A DNA stretch of 64,000 bases from Heterobasidion occidentale (lineage: Eukaryota > Basidiomycota > Agaricomycetes > Russulales > Bondarzewiaceae): contig JBCAQO010000007.1 in NCBI GenBank assembly GCA_039111635.1, positions 620,001 through 684,000 of the forward strand, written 5' to 3'. Positions 32,135 to 42,602 of the stretch are shown here, piece after piece (positions within the stretch are counted from its first letter, which is position 1; each line of letters opens with the position of its first letter). The position numbers and the translations under genes are program-made. Under the pieces are notes generated by a model. The model ran no database searches. It was not told the DNA's origin and saw nothing but the letters and a program-made list of their open reading frames with translations.

Positions 32135-33314
32135 ATGCGCCCTTGGCAGGACAACGCAACGTCGACGACGCTTTGGACGATCCATCGCCCGCTGCGTGGC
32201 TGGTACATCCGCCTCCGCGCGCCCTCCTTCCCACCACACACCTACATCTCCCTCCTCCCCGTTCCCCGTTCCTCCCCATATCACGCCCAAGCGGCCCTCA
32301 CCTTCTCCTGCCGCACCGTCGTCCCGCATCCCCTCCGCCCCCCGCCCTCCATTCCGTCCGCCACACCGCCTCCACCCCCGCCCGCGTCCGCGACGGCCCC
32401 CGCCTCGCCTCCAGAACACAAATCATCCCTCGACTCCGACACCACGCTCTCCCCATCGCCAGACGCAGAGTTCGCTCCAGACGACGCCACCGCCTCGCCC
32501 CCCGAAACGCCCGTCCACTCGCCCTCGCACACATACCCCCCCGCACCCACCCCCCCAGCCATCCGCGTCTCCCCGCCCTCCCCCGCCTCCGTCCGCGCTA
32601 AACTAGCCGCTCTCTCCGACGCTGCCCCCACGGCGCCCGCGCGCACCCTCTCCATCGCACAGGCAAAGGCAAAGGCAAAGGCAAAACCGCGGCCCCAAAT
32701 GCAGCTCACGCATTTCCTCCTCACGCCACAGCAAACCGCCGCGCCCCCGCCCCCCGACGCGGGCCTCTTCGCGCGCGCGCTGCGCGCCTTCAAGAGCACC
32801 GCGCCCTCCGCCGCCAGCAGCTCCTTCACCCTCGCGCCGATCCCCCCTCCACCCGCACCCGCACCCGCACCCTCTGTGCCCCCGCCGCTCACGCGCGCGC
32901 CCCCCGCGGCGCCGGACGTCCCCGCACCCGAACCGGCGCCGCGGCCGCCCCCGCCCGCGCTGCTGACCTTCGCGGACACGACGCCGGTGTTCACCGTGCG
33001 CTCCTCGTCCGGCGTGCTCGAGCTCCGCGCGGACGCGCTCGCCGCGCTCGGCGTGGACGCCGCGTTCTGGGTCGCGCTCGCGCTCGCGTACGCGGACTTT
33101 CTGGGCGACCGCGACGTGAGTCTCCCCTCTCCTCGAATCGCTGCTTGCGTCGTTTGCTTCCCTCTCGCGATCTTGGCGTTTTTTCTTTTTCTTTTTCTTT
33201 TTCTGACCGGCCTGCCTTCTTCTCTCCTTTGTCCGTCCGTCTGACCATCGCGCGCGCTCGCTGACCCCGCGCGGCGCTGCCCCACAGAGTTACCTCGCCG
33301 CGATCTCCGACTAA
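32135..33314 (+). CDS. Proline/alanine-rich protein of unknown function
   Basis: Two exons are proposed, up to 33115 and 33288-33314, joined by an intron GTGAGT..CACAG with a CTTTTT tract. The second exon adds SYLAAISD and the stop. The N-terminal half is disordered Pro/Ser/Ala sequence with a KAKAKAK run; MQLTHFLLTPQQ follows. The C-terminal 70 residues look folded (VFTVRSSSGVLELRADALAALG, FWVALALAYADFLGDRD). The start is uncertain, since the first 60 codons may be upstream noncoding sequence. GC content is about 70 percent, and long shadow frames occur on both strands for that reason. Confidence 0.55.
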
Positions 33315-34171
33315 CCCACGCTCGGGCGCCGAGCGCGCGCGCGTGCGCGCCTGCCTGCCTGCTCGCATCGCACCGCACCGCATCGCTCGACGTCCAGCGC
33401 GCGCGCCTGCGCTAGTCCCCGCTTCGGAGACTGCGGGGGATCCGCGACCCCCGCCCGTATTTACGTACTCTATCATTGCTCCTGTTGCGACTATTTATTT
33501 ATTCACGCCTGTTCGCTCTGACACCCTCCGTGTGTGCTCGTCTCGCGCGTCTGTTGGCTTGGTGCCGGCCGGCTGGCTGGCTAGCTGGCTGGTATTTATC
33601 TGATCGTGTTATGCTGCGCCGCGCCTGCTGTACTGCGTTGCGTGTCTGTGCGTTGCGCGGCGCCCCAAGCACCGAGTGGCGAGCACCGATCGAACGAACT
33701 CCAGGTGCCACATGTAATCGGTGTCCCCGATACCTTCCTGGCACCCGGAGCAGTCCCGGGGCTCCATCATCGCCCGCGCGAACTCGGACAACCGCGCCGC
33801 GCCACACACGACTACACACGACTACACAGTCTCCCAGAGTCAGCAACCGTCGACAGCCGTCGACGATCCTCCTCCAACGTTCAACGTTTCGACCTCCGAC
33901 GATCGACGCGGTCTTCGAGTATCCGCACCGTATCTGACACGCGACTCTCGTCTGATTATATTATATGTCCTACTACACGTATCGAGAGCCAAGGACCGAC
34001 GTCCCGCAGAAACGAGGGCGCGTGCGGCGCACCTTCAGATAAAACCGAAAAAATGGGAGAGAGAGAACGACGAACGCGCGAATCGTACAATGCATACATG
34101 CATACACCCACCCAAAAAGCATTAGTAACCCCTAAAGAAATCAACAATTCCTCCCCTCTGCGCAGGCCCGC
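33315..34171. other. Convergent 3' intergenic region
   Basis: Lies between the 3' ends of the proline-rich gene (+) and the F-box gene (-). It contains a GGCT-type simple repeat near 33575-33592 and no supported gene. Confidence 0.6.
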
Positions 34172-35854
34172 TCACCCAAGACACGCGCCCACCCCGCCCC
34201 GCCACCCCGCATAGTTCGCCCACACCGTCGCCCCGCGCTCGTACTCCCCCGCGCCCATATCCCCGCCCACCAGCACCCTTACGCCCTCCTTCCTAAACCC
34301 CTCCCGCACCGCCCACACCTCCCCACCCCCTCCCCCACCTCCCGCACCATACCCCGCACCATACCCTCCTCCTCCATAGCCAGCACCGTACCCCCCGCCG
34401 CCGTACTCCCCAGCGAGCGCGACGCTCCCCAGCGCCGGCAGCATCCCCGCGCGCCGCGCGTGCAGCACGCGCACGGGGAAGGACGACACGCCGGGCGCGG
34501 GGGCCCCGAGCGCCGCCGCCGCCCCGCGCAGGACGAGCGCCGCGAGGCGCGCGTGTGGCGCGCTCGGGCCGTGCAGCGGCACGCCGAGCGCGAGGCCCGC
34601 GCCCATCCCCACGCCGCCCTCGCCCTCGCCCTCTCCGTCCTCGTCGTCGCCGGCTGCACCTCCGCCTCCGCCTGCGGGACCGGCGCCGCCGCGCGCTGCG
34701 GCGCGCGCAAAGTCGAGCGCGAGCCACTCGAGGCGCGGGAGGCGCGCGAGGAGCGTCCAGACGTTGAACGCGGGCCCTGCGTGCGCGAGGTGCGTGAGCG
34801 CCGCGAAGCCGTGTCCCGGCGCGGCTAGCTTTGCGCGGAGGGCGGGGAGCTGGGCGGGCCCGGCGAGGCGCGGGAGGCGGGCGGTGAGGAGGCGGAGGGC
34901 GGGGAGGGGGAGGGACCAGGCTGTGATGCCTGGGACGAACTCGGCGCAGTCGAGCGTGTGGAGGGGGTGCGTGTGCGGATGGGAGTGTGGGTGGGAGTGC
35001 GGGTGGGGAGGGGCGAGCCAGGATGTGGGGAGGGTGTGGAGGAGGGAATGGAGGGCGTCATCGGGGGGATCGGTGATAGAGGTGGCGTCGGTGATGGAAT
35101 GGAGAGAGCCGGCGTGCGCTTGCGGGTGCACTGCGGGCGGAACAAATGCGTCCGCGGTGTCATCCTCGCCCTCGCCCTCGTGCGCGGGCGCGGGCTCGCA
35201 GAGGCCGGCGAAGCGCGCGACCTCGAGGCGCGGGAGGCTCGCGACGAGGGCCTCCGCGTGGTCTGCGCGGATCGCGATCTGCCCCAACAGCTCGACGCGG
35301 CGGAGGGCGGGTGCGCAGGCGGCGAGGCAGGCGAGGAGGGAGCGCGGGACGGGGAAGTAATCTGCGGAGAGCGGGACGAAGTGGAGCGGGGTGCGGCGCG
35401 GGGCGAAGCGGACGGGGACGACGAGGGACGCGACGAGGACCTCGAGGTTGGGGCACGCGGGGAGGAGGCCGAAGAGCGTGTGGCGGCCTGCGTGCCAGCC
35501 GTCGCCGGCGTAGCCGTCCGCGCCGAGGTCGAGGTCGATGCGGCGGACCCACCAGCCGCGGGCGGGGGCGCCGGGTGCGGGGGCTGCGCGGAGGCGGGCG
35601 AGGAGCGGGGCGATGTGGGCGTAGGAGCGGAGGAGGAGGACGTCGTGGAGGAACTCGTCTGCGAGGGCGTGGAACTGGCGCGAGGTGAGGGAGAGGGCGC
35701 GCTTGGTGGCGAGGGAGGCGGCGAGGGCGGCGTAGAGGGCGCCGCGGTGCTCGTGGAGGATGTGTTCGGTGGAGGTGTCGAGGGCGTCGGGGACGAGGGT
35801 GGCGTCGCGCAGGATCTGGCGCAGAATTTCTGGGGGCAGGCGTGTGGGCATCAT
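34172..35854 (-). CDS. F-box-like protein, single exon
   Basis: The product has 560 residues. The N-terminus MMPTRLPPEILRQILRDATL is the F-box-like motif typical of large agaricomycete families, whose members bind Skp1 in SCF ubiquitin ligases and select substrates. A leucine-rich, LRR-like body follows (LEVLVASLVVPVRF, LRRVELLGQIAIRADH, LEWLALDFARAA), with a His/Pro-rich insertion near residue 290 and low-complexity Gly/Glu and Gly/Tyr stretches (residues about 390-510). Codon use is extremely GC-rich. The start was chosen at 35854 because the F-box motif begins there. The substrate is unknown. The antisense frames are composition artefacts. Confidence 0.8.
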   Translation of the reverse strand: MMPTRLPPEILRQILRDATLVPDALDTSTEHILHEHRGALYAALAASLATKRALSLTSRQFHALADEFLHDVLLLRSYAHIAPLLARLRAAPAPGAPARGWWVRRIDLDLGADGYAGDGWHAGRHTLFGLLPACPNLEVLVASLVVPVRFAPRRTPLHFVPLSADYFPVPRSLLACLAACAPALRRVELLGQIAIRADHAEALVASLPRLEVARFAGLCEPAPAHEGEGEDDTADAFVPPAVHPQAHAGSLHSITDATSITDPPDDALHSLLHTLPTSWLAPPHPHSHPHSHPHTHPLHTLDCAEFVPGITAWSLPLPALRLLTARLPRLAGPAQLPALRAKLAAPGHGFAALTHLAHAGPAFNVWTLLARLPRLEWLALDFARAAARGGAGPAGGGGGAAGDDEDGEGEGEGGVGMGAGLALGVPLHGPSAPHARLAALVLRGAAAALGAPAPGVSSFPVRVLHARRAGMLPALGSVALAGEYGGGGYGAGYGGGGYGAGYGAGGGGGGGEVWAVREGFRKEGVRVLVGGDMGAGEYERGATVWANYAGWRGGVGACLG

Positions 35855-35860
35855 GGGGGA

Positions 35861-36225
35861 TGTGGTTGCTGTGGGATGGGATGGATGGATGGACGCGGGT
35901 TGTTTAAGAACGCGCTGGCGGGTTGTTTAGTTCTGGCAGTCGCCCTGACGGATGCGGGGTCGGCTACATCGGCTTTGCCGGCACTTCTCTCGGACGTCCT
36001 GCCGATCGTCCTCGTGCCCCGTCCGTGCCCCGTCTGGGTATCGGCCCGGCGCTCCCTGTCCTAATACCCCAGGCTATTACCCCGCACTCGAGCGCTGCCT
36101 CCGACACGGACCCCCTTCCCTTCAAGGGTCCTGCCTCTGACACTTTCCTGTCGCCTGACTGGCTTCGACGCCCGGATCTCAATGCGGCGTCCCTCCATTC
36201 ATATCTATCAGCCTTCAGCCTTCAG
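35861..36225. repeat. Upstream flank of the F-box gene, partly repeated at 39236 and 41383
   Basis: The stretch GGTTGCTGTGGGATG..GGCAGTCGCCCTGACGGATG recurs at 39236-39322, is interrupted there by a transposon, and resumes at 41383. The uninterrupted CCCTGA at 35943-35948 is the empty insertion site. The rest contains no supported gene. Confidence 0.75.
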
Positions 36226-39133
36226 GGCGCGTCATATCGCACACTTGATCCCCAACCCTGCGACGCCGCAACATCGTACGACCCTGCCCTCCTCTCCAGC
36301 ACACGACCCACTCTCTGCCCCGTCCACCGCGAAGCATGCTCGAAGCATGCAGCCTGACAGCCTCTAACGTATATCGGGCCATCGACAGCTCATCTGGGCG
36401 GATCCCGCCGCGACGTGTCCAACCGTACGTAGCGGGAAGCGCGATCCTCTTTTTTTTCACAGCAGGCGCTCCATCCGTCTCGCCATCGCCGTGCCCACCC
36501 GTAGCGGGCAGTCTGCGCCTCGGAGAAGGCAGAGCGGCGCCAACGACCCACATCCCCCGTCGTCCAACACGCTTCGCGCGTCCCCACGCCCTCGCGAGAA
36601 CTTGATGGTGGCAGCTGATGGCGCGCACGAGGACCTCGAGTCTTCCTGCGCGGCCGACGCCGCGTCGTGCCCGGAGAGGCAGGCGGACTTCTGCGACGCA
36701 CGCACGCTCTTCGTCGAAGCTGGAGTGTCACGCGACCCGGCGAGGAACAGCGATGTGGATGTGGACGTGGACGCCGACCCACATATGGCCGGCGGCGATG
36801 CTTCGAGTTTCTAGATGACGTCGTGCTGTGTCCTCTCCTATAGCTCACATTGAAGTCGACAGCTGGGATCATCGTCTCTCTACAGCTCTCCAGGTCTCTC
36901 TGAGGCTCTCGTGTCCTATAGCTCGTCACCGCCAATCAACAACCAGACAGAGGACCAATACTCTGCGACGAACTGCACTTTCCGCACGCAGCGCAAATCA
37001 GTGTATATGCACCTTTGGGTGCTCATCTGCAATGTTGGGTCCCGTTGCCGCTCCGGTGAATGCAACTCAATATCCTCTCAGGTCTGTAGCCTTCCCCTCG
37101 TCGAGTGTATGACCTCCCACGCCGAGTCGATAGCGTGCGTCGTTGGCTGCAACCCATGTATTGCGACTGGTGTGTCTCCATGTAATCTCTCTCGTTTCTG
37201 ATGTATGTTCCAGACCAAAAGTTGGGATTCGAGCCGCGACGACAATCAGCATGAGCCACAGTAATAGATCGTTGCTATGCATCGTGAATACTGAACACGG
37301 AAATTGCAGACAAGCACAACGTTGTGAGCCAAAAAAAAAGAAAACACCTAGAGCGTCCGGAAAATTGGGAATCGTATTCTACTCGCTGCATGGACAAGCA
37401 GTGGTCATGAAACAAAAACGTCGGTGCATCGTAAATACTGAACACGGAGATTGCAGACAAGTACAACATTGTGAGCCAAGCAAAAAATTCCTAGAGTGTC
37501 CGGAAATTTGGGGATCGCATTCAGCCCGCTGCATGGACATGGAGTGGTCGTGAAACGAAAACCTCGACGTGACAGAAATAGGGGTTAGCAGAGCGAGCAA
37601 CAGTAAATGAGAAGCGGAGCAGTTGGATCTGAAAAGTAATGTAGAGGAACGGTGCGAGAAAGCATAAAAAGCGCAAAATGAAGAAAAAGCAACGGACAGA
37701 GCTCGAGAAGCGATGTACGGGGAACGAGATGACTCCGAAACACTTCACAGAACGACCTTCCTCAAGCATGAACACTGCTGTTGAAAAGGATTTGCGGCAT
37801 GCTCGTGCAAGATCATCCATGGGAAACATAGAGAAAGTGCTCACCGATACTCGTTGTGTTTGGAAAGCTCGTCAACTTCGTCATATAATGAGTCCGATAG
37901 GGGAACGAGGGGAGGCTCGGAAGTGGCATCTTGAGTACTTGAAGAGTCCGATCGGTACAAGGAGACGTTGACAACGATGTCAGGCCCTTCCGCGGCGGCG
38001 GGCTTGAGACGTCGAAAGGGCACCGGCGATGATAATGACGAAGCGGTCAGAGAAACAGCGCCTCGCGATCCAATTCCATTGCTTCCTCCAGGTCCTGCTG
38101 TTGCTCTGTCTTCTCGAAACGAGACCGCAAGCCAACTGCGAGGTTGATTAGGGAGATGGAGCGATCTGAATGACCAGGGGGTCGGAGAGACAGCGCTTCG
38201 CGATGCAATTCTATCACTTCCTCTAAATCCTGCAAGTGCCCTGTCCGCTTGAAACGAGTCCAAAAGTTCATTGCAAGGTTGCTGAGGGAGCTGGACCGAT
38301 CTGAATGACCAGGGGGTCGGAGAGACAGCGCTTCGCGATGCAATTCTATCACTTCCTCTAGATCCTGCAGGTACCCTGTCTGCTCAAAACGAGAACGCAA
38401 ACCAATTGCGAGGTTGGTGAGGGAGGTAGAGCGATCAGAATGACCAGGAAATCGGAGAGACAGCGCTTGCGATCCAAGTCTATCGCTTCCTCTAGGTTCT
38501 GCAGCTGCCCTGTCTGCTTGAAACGAGACTGCAAGCCAACTGAGAGGTTGAAGAGGGAGCTGGAGCGATCAGAGTGACCAAGGGGTCGGAGAGCGAGCGC
38601 TTTGCGATCCAAGTCTATTGCTTCCTCTAGGTCTTGCAGCTGCCCGGTCTGTTCGTAACGACCCCGCAGGTCAATTGCGAGTTTGCTAAGAGAGTCGGAG
38701 CGATCAGAATAGCCAGGTGGACGGACAGCGAGGGCTCCACGATCTCCATGAAGGGCTTCATCGATATCGTGCGTCGGCTCAGTCTGATCAATGACAAGTG
38801 ACGAGCCATACGCGGTGTCCAGAATGGTCAGGATTTCAGAAAAGTGCTTGACCGCGGGTGATGAAGACTTACCATGCTGGTCACCCTCTGTTGACGACCC
38901 CGAGTATGTTGTGTTCTCCACTAGACACAACGGTCGATCAGACTATGAAACTGATGAAGACAAACTCATGAGAGTCACATACCGGTTGTTGTGCGATGAG
39001 TGTATCGTCTGTCGGAGAGGTTCCAGCATACAGCAGCGTTCAGTGCGTGCCAGTAGACGCCGAACTCCACATGTCCAAACATCTCTCTTTGCTATAGGCG
39101 CTCAAGCTCAAGGTTGGATCCGATATAGCCCCC
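36225..39133 (-). repeat. Right arm of the inverted segmental duplication
   Basis: Reverse copy of 22914-28445, shortened by deletions in the CHAT gene and at several points in the 3' flank. 37255-37560 contains a duplicated segment: the motif around GTATTCACGATGCAT occurs twice. Confidence 0.8.
37860..39082 (-). pseudogene. Collapsed TPR-CHAT gene copy
   Basis: Exon 1 is 39082-38983 (6 nt shorter than the intact copy, in frame). The intron GTATGT..TCTAG ends at 38921 and exon 2 starts at 38920 in the matching phase. About five to six TPR units remain, with a one-base loss near 38470. The frame then jumps to the segment just upstream of CHAT (PVPFRRLKPAAAEGP) and runs out after DEVDELSKHN. 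The catalytic His and Cys regions are absent. Confidence 0.85.
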
Positions 39134-39751
39134 TCCTTGAGCGCTTTCCACAGGCGGTGAAAAGGAAGCCAGCTATAAGCATATCGCATAGGTCCAATTG
39201 GAAAAATATGCCGACAGTACTCTACATGTCTGTGGTTAGCTGTGGTTGCTGTGGGATGAGTGGATGGACGTGGGTTCTTTGAGAGTGCGCTGGCGGCTGA
39301 TTGGTTTCGGCAGTCGCCCTGATATGGCAACAGGGACTGGACTGCTCATTTTGCAATCGGATGCCGCGCTTTGACATAAGCGGCATGGCATATGACCCCA
39401 GAAACCCCTCGTTCGAATATTTATAATTGACATTTCAACTTTTAGAACCAGTAAATGCACCAGCCAGGTCTGGAATTCCACAAGTGAGGTATGGAATAAT
39501 ACTAGCAAGGTATGAAATATAGATATTGGCAGTGACTGGTGAGTGTGCACCATAGCCCAAGAAGTGTTATTTGTGCAAATGCTAGCTATGTATTTTTTGA
39601 AAGGGCTGGGGCATCTATGTACAAGCTAGTATACCCAATGGGGCAGGGTATATTCAGCTATGTATGGCTGAGTGAGTGCTGGGCAGCACAAAGGCTAGGA
39701 ATGGCAATGGTCATGCCTTTATATACTGAGCAGTACAAAACAACTGGTAGG

Positions 39752-39780
39752 TTTATTATTATTATTATTATTATTATTAT
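39752..39780 (+). repeat. (ATT)n microsatellite
   Basis: About nine ATT units inside the terminal-inverted-repeat element. Confidence 0.9.
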
Positions 39781-39938
39781 ATTGGCTTTATATCTAGTCA
39801 TTGTGATGACCATGTTCTAACATGTGCTTTGCACATAAGCTAGGAGGTCAGTCAAGTGCTTCAGCTGTGACTTGAACCTAGACTTGTTTTTGACTTATTG
39901 TCATTGACATGCTAACACATGAACATTTACGTACTTAC

Positions 39939-40503
39939 TGTTATGACTTGACCTGTCGGGACCCTGCAGGGTTAGTCTATCCGATGGTCCAAGCATCACA
40001 TGCTAGGTAGCTCCACTCCGGAGCACACATCAAGGTATTTGGCATGTCCTTAGGAGCCAACTAGTCCGATGGTTCTTCAAGACATTGGAAGAGGATAAAT
40101 GACAGGGTCATAGACAGAGTGGCTTAGTGAGATAGGCATTCACATGCCATGGGCTTAGGGCATATGAGCAAGCACCTCGTCGCACCTGGATAGATTGGTG
40201 CGACTGGAGAAGTACAAGAGTGGGCACTGACTGAGAGAGACGGCAACCCACGCTCTTCTGGGATGGGAACCTAGAGAAGCATACGGACTCTTACCCTACA
40301 CCTATACAGTATATAAGGCCTATAGAATAGGCTGAGGAACTTCAGTCTATTCTCTTTGTTTGCCATTGTCTTCCTACAGTAGGACCACTGCAACTACTCC
40401 TGTATTACATCTTCTAATACAGTCAAGACTCCCTCATCTACTCACTTCATGCGACCTAGGGAAGAACCTGTTACTCTTGGGTTACCGAACGAGCAGTTCA
40501 ACA
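39939..40503 (+). repeat. Diverged family C LTR, plus orientation
   Basis: It starts TGTTATGACTTGACC and ends GTTCAACA, 565 bp. It has the same TATATAA box and GTCTATTCT start region as the family C LTR at 54209, but lacks four of its five hairpins. Confidence 0.8.
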
Positions 40504-40514
40504 TCCACAGTGTG

Positions 40515-40949
40515 AAGACTGTGAATGAATGAAGAGAGTAGACTGAAGTTCCTCAGCCTATTGTATGGGCCTTATATACTGTATAGGGCATAGGGTAAGA
40601 GTCTGTATGCTTCTCTAGGTTCCCATCCCAGAAGAGTGTGGGTTGCCGTCTCTCTCAGTCAGTGCCCACTCTTGTACTTCTCCAGTCGCACCAATCTATC
40701 CAGGTGCGACGAGGTGCTTGCTCATATGCCTGAAGCCCATGGCATGTGAATGCCTATCTTACTAAGCCGCTATACCTATGACCCTGTCATTTATCCTCTT
40801 CCAATGTCTTAGAGAACTATCGGACCAGTCGGCTCCTAAGAACATGCCAAATACCTTGATGTATGCTCCGGAGCGGAGCCGCCTAGCATGTGATGCTTGG
40901 ACCGTCAGATAGACTGACTCTGCAGAGTCCCAACAGGTCAAGTTATAAT
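40515..40949 (-). repeat. Diverged family C LTR, inverted partner
   Basis: A reverse copy of 39939-40350 with transitions (its start reads TATTATAACTTGACC). With the preceding LTR it forms an imperfect palindrome around a spacer near 40.5 kb. Confidence 0.8.
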
Positions 40950-41388
40950 AGCCACTATGCTAATGCCCATTCCTTCTGACCTGCTGAGTGTACTCAACAT
41001 TAATATCACAGACAAGACACTTTTGATCATTCTATTTGCCCTCCTCTAGCCAACCACCAAAGGGCATAGAGTTGACCCTTGTCCTTATTTCTCAATATAA
41101 TGTTTATTTCTTCATATAAGCATGAGTGGTTTACAAGTGATAGAAGCACAATATTACTTAGGCAGGTTGCTTTCTCCAATCTCTAGTACTTATACCTTGC
41201 TAGTATTATTCCATACCTCACTTATGGAATTTCAGACCTGGCTGGTACATTTACTGGTGCTGAAAGTTGAAATTTTAATTATAAATATTTAAACGAGGGG
41301 TTTCTGGGGTCATATGCCATGCCGCTTATGTCAAAGCGCGGCATCCGATTGCAAAATGAGCAGTCCAGTCCCTGTTGCCATACCCTGA

Positions 41389-42602
41389 CGGATGCGGGGT
41401 CGGCTACCATCGCTTTCCTGACTCTGTCCTGCGCGGCCGACGCCGCGTCGTGTCCGGAGAGGCAGGCGAACTGCTCTGCGACGCACGACCCAGCGAGAGC
41501 CAGCGATGTGGATGCACGGATGTCAGATCATACTGTACGGCCGGCAGCAGACTTTCTGCTTACTTACAGCAAGGAGAGGCAAGGTGCGTGCTCAGTCCAT
41601 CCACGGTCGATCCGCCTCTGCACACGCCAGCCTCCACCTCTGCACCGCACCACGTACCCCCAGCGCGACCCGCCGTCGACAGTCGACAGCCTCTCCCCAC
41701 CACGCCCACGCCGCTCGAGCACACGTCGCCACATCCGCCTCGCTTGACGCCGCAGCGCGTCACGCAGCGCGCTTCGCGTGCCGCACGGCGCACGCGGCGC
41801 CCGCAGGTGTGCGCTGCATCGTGCTCGCGCTCGCGCCGGCATCGCTCTTGCGATCGGGAGGACGACGGCGCTAGGGGGCGCGGACGCCGCTGTTTCGATG
41901 AGACGCTGCTGTTGCCACTGCTACTGCCGATACCTCGCGCACGCGTCGCTCGTCGTCCTCGTCGCCCCCGTCAATCAATCAGAGCACGCTCTGTCCACGG
42001 CTTCGCGCGTGCACTATGGAGTGACGCAAATGTGAGGGGACCTGCGCGTCAGACGTCCCTCTCGGGGGGCACAGCTTCCCCTTCGTGTCTGCCTTCGTCG
42101 GCGTCGGCGTCGCTTCTTGCTTGGTTTGTGCATGCTCTTTGCGGCTGCGCCGATTCAGATCATCATCGCCATTTTGTGTCGATGCGTGTTTCTACTACGT
42201 TGCAAACAAAAACAACCCTCCCACACACACACACACATACACCTGTGTACCCATCGAACCATAGCAGACACAATTTTCACTCACGATCGCCGAGCATCCA
42301 CTCGACCTATCAATTTCGCCTCCTCGTCCTACCACGATAGCAACTGCTTTCACGTTGGCTGGCTGCCCCTCGCCTCCGGCCGGGTTTGAGATGAGGGCTC
42401 ACCGGGGATATCAAGCTACTGACATTTTGTTTACCTTTCGACGTGAGACTTCAAAATGAATCATAGCGCCACCACTGAAGTGCCGTAATAGAATGGCCTG
42501 AATGATTTGACAAACCCAAGAACAATAGATTCAGATTATGAATAAGAACGCTAACAAAAGAGAGGTGCGGACGAAGAGGGTGCGAACAAGACGTGATGCT
42601 TA
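41389..42602. other. Intergenic region downstream of the chitinase gene
   Basis: 41389-41530 repeats sequences also found near 36650-36790 and 35950. A (CA)n tract lies at about 42218-42240. Long plus-strand frames here are Arg/Pro-rich composition artefacts. No gene is supported. Confidence 0.55.

Larger units (their letters stand above)
39323..41382. mobile_element. 2.06 kb terminal-inverted-repeat element with 6-bp target duplication
   Basis: Both ends read TATGGCAACAGGGACTGG inward. The inverted repeats extend about 210 bp (39323-39530 and 41170-41382). The flanks are CCCTGA on both sides (39317-39322 and 41383-41388), and the paralogous empty site is 35943-35948. No transposase frame is present, so it is non-autonomous. 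Its middle holds two LTR copies of family C in opposite orientation and a fragment of another LTR (39821-39938). The superfamily cannot be assigned from the ends alone. Confidence 0.85.

Noticed and set aside
33178..33204. CTTTTT repeat as a regulatory element
   Set aside because: It lies inside the proposed intron of the proline-rich gene and is a normal pyrimidine-rich stretch.
34279..35688. Long open frames on both strands opposite the F-box gene
   Set aside because: They are Arg/Gly/Pro-rich shadows of a GC-rich coding sequence and contain no domain.
41375..42340. 321-codon plus-strand ORF
   Set aside because: The composition is Arg/Pro/His-rich, there are no motifs, and it begins in duplicated flank DNA also present elsewhere. 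It is most likely noncoding.
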